Shown piece by piece: positions 6,633 to 14,390 of a stretch of 15,572 nucleotides of DNA (the stretch's first letter is position 1; every line of letters begins with the position of its first letter). The notes beneath the pieces were generated by a model that saw only the letters and a program-made list of their open reading frames with translations, was not told where the DNA came from and searched no databases. Origin of the DNA: Microcaldota archaeon (GTDB lineage: Archaea; Micrarchaeota; Micrarchaeia; Micrarchaeales; Micrarchaeaceae); contig JAJYEJ010000018.1 in NCBI GenBank assembly GCA_021785805.1, forward strand, positions 1-15,572, given 5' to 3'. The position numbers were made by a program, and so were the translations under genes.

Positions 6633-8324
6633 TTAGAGCATAAGCTCCCCTCTCCTGGAACCTATCTCTTCTTTCAACGAAGCCACGAATTCCTCCAGCC
6701 TGATACCCATCTTCTGCTTGCCTGACCTGCTTCTTACGGATATCATCTGTGACTCCGCCTCCTTCTCCCCGAGTATCACCATATAAGGTATCTGTTGCGT
6801 CTGCCCGTCTCTTATCTTGTACTGGAGGGTCTTGTTTGATGAGTCAAGCTCTACCCTTACGTGCTGCTCCTTGAGCCGCTTGGATACCTCTTCGGCATAG
6901 GCATTGGCCTTGTCTGATATCGGAAGCACCCTGACCTGGGTCGGGGCAAGCCACGTTGGGAACTTTCCTTGGAGGTGCTCTATCAGTATGGCAAGGAACC
7001 TTTCAAGGGAACCATAGACTACCCTGTGCAGCACTATCGGCATGTGCTCCTTGCCATCCTCTCCAGTATAGCTCAGGTCGAATCTCTGCGGGAGCTGGTA
7101 GTCGAGCTGTATGGTGGCGCACTGCCATTCCCTGCCTAATGAGTCCTTCACGTCTATGTCGATCTTTGGACCATAGAAGGCGCCTTCCTTCTCCTTTACC
7201 TCGTACTTTATGTTGTTCGCTTTCATCGCCTGTATCAGGTCGTTCGTTGCCTTCTCCCATGTGGCTTCATCGCCCATATGGCTGTCAGGCATCGTAGAGA
7301 GCTTGGCCTTGTACTCTAACTTGAATATCCCATACATCTCATTGACAAATCGCAGCATGGCATTTATCTCGTCTTCTACCTGATCATCCCTCATGAAGAT
7401 GTGTGCATCGTCCTGGGTCAACTCCCTGACCCTGAAAAGCCCGCTCAGCGCCCCGCTTATCTCGTTCCTATAAAGCTTGTCGAAGTCGGCAAGCCTTAGG
7501 GGCAGGTCCCTATAGCTCCACTTCCTTGCCTTGAACAGAAGCATCGCGAACGGGCAGTTCATCGGCTTCAGCCCTACCTCTTGGCTGTTTGCGTCGAATA
7601 CGAACATATTCTCCCTATAGTGATCGATATGTCCGCTGATGTGCCAAAGCGCAGTGTTGGCCATTATCGGAGTGGCGACCATCTGATAGCCATATTCATC
7701 GAGCTTGTCCCTGATGAACCTCATCAATTGGTCGTATAGTATGTAACCATTCGGGTGCCAATAGACCATTCCCTGCGATACTTCCTGGAATGAGAATAGG
7801 TTCTGCCTCTCGGCTATGGTCCTATGATCGCCGTCTGGAAGACCGGACCAGTCGGACTTCTTCGCCAGGGAGGTATCGTAAGTGTGCTTCTTAGCTTTCT
7901 GCACAACTTTCGCCCCCATGCCATAATATCTTGACATTTCAGCTAGGGGGTGACCCTTAACATCCAACTTAAGGCTCTTGTTCCAGCCGAACGGCGCATG
8001 GCTGACCTTGAGTCCTGATTTCTCGGCTTCCTTGACCATGTAGTGAAAGAGGTTCATGGCTCTCTGCGGTTCTTCAAGATTCGAGCTCAAGTGTGCGAAT
8101 GGGTATATAACCATGTTGCCCCGCTTTAGCTTTCCTGTAAACTCTACCGCTTCTTTTATCGCCTTGCTTGCATCTGCTTCATTGTCGCCGTTCTCAATGG
8201 CCACAAACAGCACTAGTGCGTCATCTACAGAGTTGCTCTTCTCGCTGCCGCTCTCATACACCTTCGACTCGGGCTCTATTGGCTCGTACTCTATCCTATT
8301 AACGTCAAGCTGCAGAATCCTCAT
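6633..8324 (-). CDS. thrS: Threonyl-tRNA synthetase with archaeal editing domain
   Basis: This 563-residue class II enzyme attaches threonine to tRNA-Thr. Residues 1-130 form the archaeal D-aminoacyl-deacylase-like editing domain that removes mischarged serine: note YPFAHLSS (74-81) and VKGHPLAEMSR (122-132). The core has the zinc ligands Cys257 (KPMNCP), His308 (TQDDAHIF) and His433 (VLHR), motif 2 around RVRELTQDD (298-306) and motif 3 GSLERF (438-443). An anticodon-binding domain follows from FPTWLAP (455-461) to the end. The core signatures are of bacterial type rather than the usual euryarchaeal form, and the linker is short, so the protein is shorter than the usual 610-640 residues. It begins 329 bp downstream of the winged-helix gene, with no clear SD at the ATG. 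Confidence 0.96.
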   Translation of the reverse strand: MRILQLDVNRIEYEPIEPESKVYESGSEKSNSVDDALVLFVAIENGDNEADASKAIKEAVEFTGKLKRGNMVIYPFAHLSSNLEEPQRAMNLFHYMVKEAEKSGLKVSHAPFGWNKSLKLDVKGHPLAEMSRYYGMGAKVVQKAKKHTYDTSLAKKSDWSGLPDGDHRTIAERQNLFSFQEVSQGMVYWHPNGYILYDQLMRFIRDKLDEYGYQMVATPIMANTALWHISGHIDHYRENMFVFDANSQEVGLKPMNCPFAMLLFKARKWSYRDLPLRLADFDKLYRNEISGALSGLFRVRELTQDDAHIFMRDDQVEDEINAMLRFVNEMYGIFKLEYKAKLSTMPDSHMGDEATWEKATNDLIQAMKANNIKYEVKEKEGAFYGPKIDIDVKDSLGREWQCATIQLDYQLPQRFDLSYTGEDGKEHMPIVLHRVVYGSLERFLAILIEHLQGKFPTWLAPTQVRVLPISDKANAYAEEVSKRLKEQHVRVELDSSNKTLQYKIRDGQTQQIPYMVILGEKEAESQMISVRSRSGKQKMGIRLEEFVASLKEEIGSRRGELML

Positions 8325-8653
8325 AATATCATCTAATAAGCTTTGTAGGCACTACAATAAGCAAGAAACCTATTAATAATGTTAGTCGCTGAGTCGCCTA
8401 TTGTCATTTTCTGCCTACTATGATTGTTTTGTGGGTGCTTTGCCACTCTCGGAAGCTCATCTGAATGCTGTGATAGCAAGTCTATGCTCATGCCACTGGG
8501 TTCCCGTATTCCTCTTTTGCCCTTCTGAATCACGAAGGCGCTTTCAGAAAGTCGCCACATTCAATCTTCGGCACCAACGCTCCATGCCGTTGAGATCGAT
8601 TGCCAACTCCGGCAGGTTCTTTCTTCACGATGTTGTTTCCATGAAATCACCTT
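8325..8653. other. 329-bp stretch with no intact gene, possibly a decayed gene
   Basis: Directly after the winged-helix stop, the minus strand has a strong SD (AAGGTGAT, 8646-8653) and an ATG at 8640-8642, but the frame stops at codon 6 (TGA, 8625-8627). Past that stop, open stretches lie in different frames: 25 more codons in the same frame, a second frame ending near 8535, and a third open to 8333. This is what a frameshifted pseudogene would look like. None of the pieces is recognisable, and the 75-codon minus frame (8333-8560) has no SD. A TATA-like GCTTATTG at 8355-8362 could drive thrS. Confidence 0.4.
8625..8653 (-). pseudogene. SD-led start that stops after five codons, candidate broken gene
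   Basis: The sequence AAGGTGAT lies immediately after the TAG of the winged-helix gene and 3 nt before an ATG. It encodes only METTS before TGA. Such a good, tightly coupled initiation site normally heads a gene. Either the downstream gene has been broken by indels or substitutions, or this is a very short translated ORF. No family can be assigned. Confidence 0.35.
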
Positions 8654-8914
8654 CTACTTATCATTAATGACGTCAATGACAAATCTCCCAGCTTCACTGA
8701 GGCCGGATGCTCCATAGTTGCTCCCCACCCTGTCAATTTCTATTAATCCGAGTCCTGTGAGTATCCTTGAGTTCAACTTCAGGCTAGATAACGGGATTCC
8801 ATAGCTCTCCGGTATCCTGACAAGCAACGAGCTTATGCTGCTGTTATGTCCTTGTATTTCAGGGAGGATGAGCAATTGATTCCTGCTGATGGCCTTAGCT
8901 AACAGGCGCCTCAA
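8654..8914 (-). CDS. Small winged-helix (HTH) DNA-binding protein
   Basis: The 86-residue frame has the pattern of a winged-helix regulator. A first helix (SSISSLLVRIP, about 25-35) is followed by GIPLSSLKLNSRILTGLGLIE (39-59), a typical turn plus recognition helix with an LGLIE end. A wing (DRVGSNYGAS) and a last helix (LSEAGRFVIDVI) close the fold. It could be a transcription factor; no ligand domain is present. The only start in this frame is TTG at 8914, because an in-frame TAG lies 45 bp upstream. That TTG overlaps the TGA of a 16-codon SD-led ORF (8911-8961), so either translation is coupled to that leader ORF or an indel has split one longer gene. It follows polC by about 135 bp. Confidence 0.7.
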   Translation of the reverse strand: MRRLLAKAISRNQLLILPEIQGHNSSISSLLVRIPESYGIPLSSLKLNSRILTGLGLIEIDRVGSNYGASGLSEAGRFVIDVINDK

Positions 8915-8961
8915 GCATTCCCTGCTTGTGCCTTGTATTCTGTTTCTGTTTGGCTAGGCAT
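8911..8961 (-). CDS. 16-codon leader ORF overlapping the winged-helix gene start
   Basis: An ATG at 8959-8961, 4 nt after a perfect AGGTGA site, encodes MPSQTETEYKAQAGNA and stops at a TGA that overlaps the downstream TTG start as TTGA. The peptide is hydrophilic and unrecognised. It may be a translated leader coupled to the regulator, or the true N-terminus of that regulator separated by a one-base frameshift. Confidence 0.45.
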   Translation of the reverse strand: MPSQTETEYKAQAGNA

Positions 8962-8965
8962 CACT

Positions 8966-8971
8966 TCACCT
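8966..8971 (-). promoter_or_regulatory. Shine-Dalgarno site AGGTGA of the leader ORF
   Basis: AGGTGA on the minus strand, spaced 4 nt from the ATG at 8961, is a consensus archaeal SD. It marks this ATG, not the downstream TTG, as the primary initiation site. Confidence 0.55.
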
Positions 8972-8996
8972 GTTTACTACTCTTTTAAAAAAGATG

Positions 8997-9004
8997 ATTA
9001 TAAG
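8997..9004 (-). promoter_or_regulatory. TATA-like element for the winged-helix transcript
   Basis: The minus strand reads CTTATAAT. The predicted transcript start is near 8974, which leaves a leader of about 13 nt that just includes the AGGTGA site. A second A/T-rich candidate (AATAAATA) lies near 9032-9040. Confidence 0.45.
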
Positions 9005-9049
9005 GTCTCTGGGCAGGTCGATATGCCAGTATTTATTGTTTTGCCCGTT

Positions 9050-12000
9050 CTACATGTAATTGGCGAGATTGAACTGCTTCGTTGGGATCTCCCCTCCGCC
9101 TATGCCACCTAGAACGTTTTCTATCTCCTCTTTTATCAGCATCAGCCTTTGAGTTATGTACGGCTCTAACTTGTACCTATTGGCCAACGTTATCGCGATG
9201 TTCAAGTATTTTTCTATTCCGCCTTTCGATATCGTTAGGGTTAATTTGCCGCTGCAACGCTTACATTTTCCGCTAAGGGGTATACGCCTATACTTTGCAT
9301 TGCAGTTTAAACACCTGAATGTCTGTTTTGAGAATGAGTGCATATTCCCTATCAAGTCAGGGATGAAATGGCTCAGTATCAACTTTCTGGAGGTATCCTG
9401 CCTATCGACAGTACATAACAAATCCATCAGCTTGAATTGCAGGTCGATCTTCTCCTGCATGGTCTTCATTTTCGTGTATGCGCTTTTTATCGGCGCATTT
9501 GATATAACGTCAGGGCCACAGCTATGCGTGAAGTTTATGTCTTGGTATTTGCTGTTGTCCTTCAGCCTGTTTGCCACTAGTTCCATTTGTACATCCCCAG
9601 GAGGAGCGCCCTCCATTGTCTTTTCGTAGAATTGGATGTCATATCCATTCACAACCTCCATCGCATGGACCTCATCGTCTACCTCTTCCGGAAGGACGTT
9701 CACTGTTAAGATAAGTGGCGCGTCCATTGTGCCGCCTATAGTCACCGGGAGGTATTTCTTGGAGAAGTTTATCAGTGCGTCAAGAAGTAGCATAGTCGTA
9801 TCTTCGTCCCCGTCACAGTTCCTCCTTCTTGCAGTTATGGTGTACGGATGCGCAAATCCCACATTCGCGTCAGTGAACCCTATTATCCTGCCTAGCACTC
9901 CGCATGACGTATGGGGGGATAACGTTATCACGTTCTGGCATAGCAGGTCATCGGCGGTCTTTGCGTTATAATACGGCTCAAGCCCGTAATACTTGGTAAG
10001 TAGATCGTCTACGAAGCCGGCGACCCTCAACAGGTATTCTCCCCCCCTCTTATTCAATATCACGTCCTGATGACGAAGCTCGACTAGTTGGTCGTCCCTT
10101 TCCAAAGGATTGCCAAGGTAGTCCTTTTCATAGCCCATCTCCCTCAGCCTTTGTACAGACACCTTTATCTCCCTAGGATAGAAGTGCGTCATCGGCGTAT
10201 CGGTGGCATCGAACCTGGAGGTTCCGTCTTTGAATATGTATATGTTATGTAAGCTTCGGAGTATGCCTTTCTCTAATGGTTCGGCAATCTTGTCCTTGCT
10301 TACGAGCCCCTTTACCCCTTTTATTATCTTCGGCATAGTCTGGATCTTGATTCTTTTTGCTGCATCATCCATGTTCCTTATTATGTCTATCTTTGTTATG
10401 CCGCTACTCCTCTCTTTGCCACCACAATATGGACACGGCTCTTCGGTTATGCTCCGCCCGCAACTCTTGCAACGCCTATCCAGTATCGTCCTTGCGTTGT
10501 GTGTTGTGCAATATGGGAATGTTATCAGTTCTCCCCCTTTCGTGCACGTGTACATTGCTATGTCAGCTTCTATAGTAGGCATGCCGAATCTCTTCTTATC
10601 GTCTGCATATGCCTTGGAGATGTTCCTCTCTTTGCCCCCATACTCTCCTATTGGAAACAGCACATGTGGCGCAGGTTTCATTAGCCTCTCCCTTGCTTTT
10701 TCAGGTCTGCCCATCCGTGCGCCTATCCTAGTAGACCTTTTCATTATAACGAATGGCGCTACAGCGTTCAGTACACGCAGGGTCTCTTGAGGTGGGATAT
10801 ATTTGCCGAGTATGTCTTGCTTCAGGTTCAGTTCGCCGTTATCTGTTAACCCCAATGATGTGAAAAGGCTTTGTGCATGATCATTTTTTATTAGTATGGT
10901 GCCCACGTTGTCCTTGTGAGGTATACACAACTTCTCTATTGTGGTTCTCAGCGTGTTGGTGGACTGCAGTTCGACAGTTGCTAGATCGAATATGCTATTG
11001 CCGGTCTTCTCGGTTTTTGATTCGAGAAGCGCTGCCACCAACTCTCGGGCTTCTTGGATCGTAATGTCAGCATAATCGTATATGTACATCGGATGCATTG
11101 GCACCCCGTATGACTTAGATTTCTCATATGCCTCTTTGAACGATGGGACGCCTTTTATCTCGTCTGTGAAACCTTTCTGCCTTAGCTGCAGTGCCCACAG
11201 CTCCTCTACATAACTGGATGGCAGTAGTGGCGTGTTTGTTTTCTTGAAATCCCCAAAACTGATTAGGATGTCCCCAACTGCCAGTATTTTAGATATACTG
11301 CCCATAATCGCTTTTGCGGTCTCGACATCATTAACCCTGAATGCCTCTCCGTTATTGAGCTTGACAAAAGGCCCTTCTATGCTATCGACCGGAGTGGCTA
11401 TGCACCCTTTTCCTGGCTTTTCCACCTTTACCTGTGTGCCTGTGGCTATAAACTCGTCAAGGACGTGCATCGTGGCCGGATTGAATCCTTTGGCTGCTAT
11501 GCCTGTCAGCCTTGACCTGCCATACCTCAGCCTGAAACCGCCTCTCATGTCCGGATAGGAGAACACTGGCCTTCCGGCGACAAGCTCCTGTAGGAACACC
11601 GCATTCTTCTTGTTCTCCACGGAAAAGGAAGCGGCGTTGCCTGAAACTGCCTTTTCCACTTTTATTACCCCGTTCAGCCATGTCCAATCCAGTCCCACCA
11701 GCTTTGTGGTCTTTGAGACGCTTTTAGCCTTTTGGGCTATGCCTTCGCATACCACAAGGCCTATGCCGCCCCTTACCCTGTTGGTAATCGGCTGCTCTTT
11801 TCCTGTGCTATCGAGCCGCTTGAGATTCCTATGGATGCTTACCTCTATCTCCTCTGTCGGCAGACCATCGACACACACGGGGCAGTTCTCCAGTATCACC
11901 TTCATATCCTTCTCGGTTGGAAGGTACTGCAGCCTGGCACACCTTGAGTGGTATAGCAGCATCTCTTCTACGTATCGCTCGACCTCCGGAGCTGTTGCAT

Positions 12001-12505
12001 GATATTGCCCTATGTTAAATATTCTCCTTGCGTAATCGGCAAGCGCCACGGATAACGCAGCGCTCGTACCTCCGGCCCCGCGTATTGGCCCTGCGTAAAT
12101 CACTGCTGCATAATCTGAGCCGTCAGGATACTTGTGTATTTCTACACCCTGAAGGCCTTCGGTAGGCGCCACCAGGATTCCTTCGGTGAGTATGGATAGA
12201 CCAACGCGCACTGCGAGCGTCAATCGCTTCTGGAGCTCCATCTCAAACCTGCTATTGGTGCATATCTCTTTCACTATCTCAAATGCGAGCTCCTGCCTTG
12301 ACTTCCCTTCCTTGCTTCTGCTCTTTATGATATCGGCAAGGCCATGCACCCCTATTATCCCCTCCACCCTGGATGCCAAATCAGGGGCGGATTTTATCTC
12401 TACGAAAGTTTCGGGGTCATAGCCCTTGGTTCGCGCAGCATCAGCTACCTTGTTGGCCTTCTCGAAGCCATCGGATAGCACTTTAAAATATTCCTTTATT
12501 TCCAT
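9050..12505 (-). CDS. polC: DNA polymerase D large subunit DP2 (polymerase II large subunit)
   Basis: This 1151-residue protein is the catalytic subunit of the archaeal replicative polymerase PolD and pairs with DP1. Family landmarks are GPIRGAGGTSAALS (139-152), the double-psi barrel segments around MHVLDEF (346-352), and the active-site motif NCDGDEDT (896-903), whose Asp898 and Asp900 match the two metal-binding Asps of Pyrococcus DP2. Two Cys-rich zinc modules are visible: C654, C666, C679, C682, C691 and C694; and C1064, C1067, C1081 and C1084 near the C-terminus. The last eight residues, QFNLANYM, fit a PCNA-interacting (PIP) box. There is no intein at the catalytic motif, a known intein site. 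The ATG follows the DP1 stop with no spacer (TAGATG), indicating co-expression in fixed ratio. Confidence 0.98.
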   Translation of the reverse strand: MEIKEYFKVLSDGFEKANKVADAARTKGYDPETFVEIKSAPDLASRVEGIIGVHGLADIIKSRSKEGKSRQELAFEIVKEICTNSRFEMELQKRLTLAVRVGLSILTEGILVAPTEGLQGVEIHKYPDGSDYAAVIYAGPIRGAGGTSAALSVALADYARRIFNIGQYHATAPEVERYVEEMLLYHSRCARLQYLPTEKDMKVILENCPVCVDGLPTEEIEVSIHRNLKRLDSTGKEQPITNRVRGGIGLVVCEGIAQKAKSVSKTTKLVGLDWTWLNGVIKVEKAVSGNAASFSVENKKNAVFLQELVAGRPVFSYPDMRGGFRLRYGRSRLTGIAAKGFNPATMHVLDEFIATGTQVKVEKPGKGCIATPVDSIEGPFVKLNNGEAFRVNDVETAKAIMGSISKILAVGDILISFGDFKKTNTPLLPSSYVEELWALQLRQKGFTDEIKGVPSFKEAYEKSKSYGVPMHPMYIYDYADITIQEARELVAALLESKTEKTGNSIFDLATVELQSTNTLRTTIEKLCIPHKDNVGTILIKNDHAQSLFTSLGLTDNGELNLKQDILGKYIPPQETLRVLNAVAPFVIMKRSTRIGARMGRPEKARERLMKPAPHVLFPIGEYGGKERNISKAYADDKKRFGMPTIEADIAMYTCTKGGELITFPYCTTHNARTILDRRCKSCGRSITEEPCPYCGGKERSSGITKIDIIRNMDDAAKRIKIQTMPKIIKGVKGLVSKDKIAEPLEKGILRSLHNIYIFKDGTSRFDATDTPMTHFYPREIKVSVQRLREMGYEKDYLGNPLERDDQLVELRHQDVILNKRGGEYLLRVAGFVDDLLTKYYGLEPYYNAKTADDLLCQNVITLSPHTSCGVLGRIIGFTDANVGFAHPYTITARRRNCDGDEDTTMLLLDALINFSKKYLPVTIGGTMDAPLILTVNVLPEEVDDEVHAMEVVNGYDIQFYEKTMEGAPPGDVQMELVANRLKDNSKYQDINFTHSCGPDVISNAPIKSAYTKMKTMQEKIDLQFKLMDLLCTVDRQDTSRKLILSHFIPDLIGNMHSFSKQTFRCLNCNAKYRRIPLSGKCKRCSGKLTLTISKGGIEKYLNIAITLANRYKLEPYITQRLMLIKEEIENVLGGIGGGEIPTKQFNLANYM

Positions 12506-14023
12506 CTATTGCGCCTCGCTGCTGAAGTCCATTGATACTATGTTGCGTGTCCTCATCTCGTACACCGGCAATATGCACGGCGATGGTATGTGACCCTGCC
12601 TTATCTGATAATCCGTCCTTGACTGCCATGTTCCGCTATTTATGATATCAACGCCATGGTAGTTGCTTATCCCATTCTTGTGTATGTGTCCCATGTGCAG
12701 TATGTCTGGAACCTTATCTATAACGAGATTGTCGTTCTTGCTGGGCACTATTATGTTTCCCCCGTATATCGGGGATAGGTGCCTTCGTTTAAGCACTTCG
12801 ATCATCGCCTTCTCGGGCTGTGCATAACTGAGCCCAGGGATAGATGCAATCATCGAATCTAGTGATGTGCCGTGATATGAAAGTATATCGATGCCATTGA
12901 GCGTAACGTATGATGGATTTGACATTATATGTATGTTGTCGCGCTTGAAGTCTTTTATTATGTCCAGACCCAGAGGAGGCTGAGGTTCGGCCCTTTGCAC
13001 CGCGTCGTGATTTCCTGGTATCATGAACACATGTATGTAATCCGGGATGTTCTCTAATATCTCAAAGAGCTTCTTATACTGGAGATAAATGTCCAGTATG
13101 GCAAGATTGTCCTGCTGGTCTGGATATATCCCTATCCCATCCGCTACATCCCCTGCTATCATTATGTATTTTATCTTTCCGGCAAGGTCCTTATACTTCC
13201 CCTCAAATGTTTCGCCATTCAGCCATTGTATTACTCTATTGAAGTTCTTCTCCAGGAACATCTTGCTGCCGACATGAACATCAGACATAAAGCCTATAGC
13301 AAGATCCTCCTTAATCTCCTTCCTGTTCTTTATAGGCACGTCCGGAAGCAGTATCTCGTTGGCTATCAGAAGTGCACCTGCCTTCTTTCCTTTAACTGCT
13401 ATGACCTCATCATTTACCAGATTCGTGGCTTTTCCGAAAAGCGCCTTGGCGAAACTAGATGTCCCGTTTGTGAATATTACGCGCGCCTCTGCCGTATCGT
13501 CCTCTATTATCACCATCAGGTTGCCATTCCTTGTAGTCATCTTGCTTGTGACTATTCCGACGATTGACATCTCCCTCCCATCGGCAAACCCTTTCATGTT
13601 CTCGATCGACTGCAGCAGACCGAACGCATCTTTCCTGTGTTCCTCTATTATACCCTTGATCCTTCTTAGCCTGTCCCTAAAATACACGACAAAATCGTTA
13701 GTTGTGCCCTCTGCCCTTTCGGACGCTTTGCTGTTTATCGCGTAGCTCGCATCATATTCCGCTGCGATTGGGTTGAAGTCTGATGACCTTAACACTTCTA
13801 TAGGAAGCGGCATCTTGACTGCCTTGAGCTCGTCGATTGTTGCCTTTATCGTTATGGCGCTCACTATCCTAAGGGTTGATCCATCGCTGCCCTCTTCGAG
13901 CTTTGAGGCTAGAAGCGATATATCTATACCCTCTAGTACATCATCGGTTACATCTCCGGAGAGAACTATCTTCGACTGCGACAGCGCTTTGACTAGCTCC
14001 TTTACTGCTTTTTGCTCGGCCAT
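12506..14023 (-). CDS. polB: DNA polymerase D small subunit DP1 (3'-5' exonuclease)
   Basis: This 505-residue subunit supplies proofreading for PolD. After a helical N-terminus, an OB fold (about 152-227, from MSIVGIVTSK) is followed by a calcineurin-like phosphoesterase domain. The metal ligands are all present: Asp248 and His250 (SDVH), Asp292 (GDVADG), Asn338 and His339 (PGNHD), His384 (SYHG), and His446 and His448 (GHIH). The nuclease is therefore predicted active, unlike eukaryotic B-subunits. The N-terminal region is shorter than in Pyrococcus DP1. The gene lies 18 bp after the UPF0147 stop and abuts polC. No SD precedes its ATG, so translation may depend on the upstream gene. Confidence 0.97.
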   Translation of the reverse strand: MAEQKAVKELVKALSQSKIVLSGDVTDDVLEGIDISLLASKLEEGSDGSTLRIVSAITIKATIDELKAVKMPLPIEVLRSSDFNPIAAEYDASYAINSKASERAEGTTNDFVVYFRDRLRRIKGIIEEHRKDAFGLLQSIENMKGFADGREMSIVGIVTSKMTTRNGNLMVIIEDDTAEARVIFTNGTSSFAKALFGKATNLVNDEVIAVKGKKAGALLIANEILLPDVPIKNRKEIKEDLAIGFMSDVHVGSKMFLEKNFNRVIQWLNGETFEGKYKDLAGKIKYIMIAGDVADGIGIYPDQQDNLAILDIYLQYKKLFEILENIPDYIHVFMIPGNHDAVQRAEPQPPLGLDIIKDFKRDNIHIMSNPSYVTLNGIDILSYHGTSLDSMIASIPGLSYAQPEKAMIEVLKRRHLSPIYGGNIIVPSKNDNLVIDKVPDILHMGHIHKNGISNYHGVDIINSGTWQSRTDYQIRQGHIPSPCILPVYEMRTRNIVSMDFSSEAQ

Positions 14024-14041
14024 GTTAATTGCGAGGGCATG

Positions 14042-14317
14042 TTATTCCTTGACTGATTCAAGCAAACTAAGAATGTTCCATATCATTGTTCGCGCCTGCG
14101 GAGGCAGATTGATATCATTACTGACCTCATCGAGATTGTATATTGCACCGGATACCCTCACAGTATAATCTCCACTAGCTGCGTTTAACTTGTTCTTCGC
14201 CTCTACAACTGCGCTTCGTACATTCTTTGGAACGCTGGTGTCACCTATCAACATCTCCATCTTTTTTGTTATGTCATCAATTAATGCGGCTATCCGCTTC
14301 TCATCATTCTTTTCCAT
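14042..14317 (-). CDS. UPF0147 family protein
   Basis: The 91-residue product matches the archaeal UPF0147 family, an all-helical small protein of unknown function. Typical blocks are the segment GDTSVPKNVRSAVVEAK (25-41), and the family core AIYNLDEVSNDINLPPQART (58-77), followed by IWNILSLLES. The start is clear: an SD (AGGTGG) lies 4 nt upstream of the ATG. It heads a probable three-gene unit with polB and polC and has its own TATA-like element. The link to polymerase genes is suggestive but not evidence of a replication role. Confidence 0.93.
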   Translation of the reverse strand: MEKNDEKRIAALIDDITKKMEMLIGDTSVPKNVRSAVVEAKNKLNAASGDYTVRVSGAIYNLDEVSNDINLPPQARTMIWNILSLLESVKE

Positions 14318-14321
14318 AGTA

Positions 14322-14327
14322 CCACCT
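14322..14327 (-). promoter_or_regulatory. Shine-Dalgarno site of the UPF0147 gene
   Basis: AGGTGG on the minus strand, 4 nt ahead of the ATG at 14317, fixes the start of the first gene of the polymerase cluster. Confidence 0.55.
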
Positions 14328-14355
14328 GCACTCTAAGAGATAAGCATTAAGATGT

Positions 14356-14373
14356 ACTTATTAACTTATTTAG
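14356..14373 (-). promoter_or_regulatory. TATA-like region for the UPF0147-polB-polC unit
   Basis: The minus strand reads TAAATAAGTTAATAAGTA in the 73-bp spacer after the ferritin-VIT1 stop. A start near 14334-14342 would give a leader of about 16-24 nt containing the AGGTGG site. This is the only good promoter candidate for the polymerase genes in the window. Confidence 0.45.
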
Positions 14374-14390
14374 TTGTTTGTGACTTCGCA

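Noticed and set aside
8333..8560. 75-codon minus-strand frame before thrS
   Set aside because: No ribosome-binding site and no family resemblance as a gene on its own; kept only as part of the possible decayed gene.
8625..8627. TGA recoding (Trp, Gly or selenocysteine) to rescue the frame that stops after METTS
   Set aside because: TGA is the natural stop of the histone and ferritin-VIT1 genes here, and the frame hits another stop 25 codons later.
8401..8667. 88-codon plus-strand frame
   Set aside because: No promoter or SD and it overlaps the end of the winged-helix gene; the translation looks random.
9799..9825. Possible intein at the DP2 catalytic motif
   Set aside because: Known intein site, but the NCDGDEDT motif is uninterrupted here.
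10203..10790. 195-codon plus-strand open frame
   Set aside because: It is antisense to the conserved zinc-finger and core region of DP2 and its translation has no recognisable protein character.
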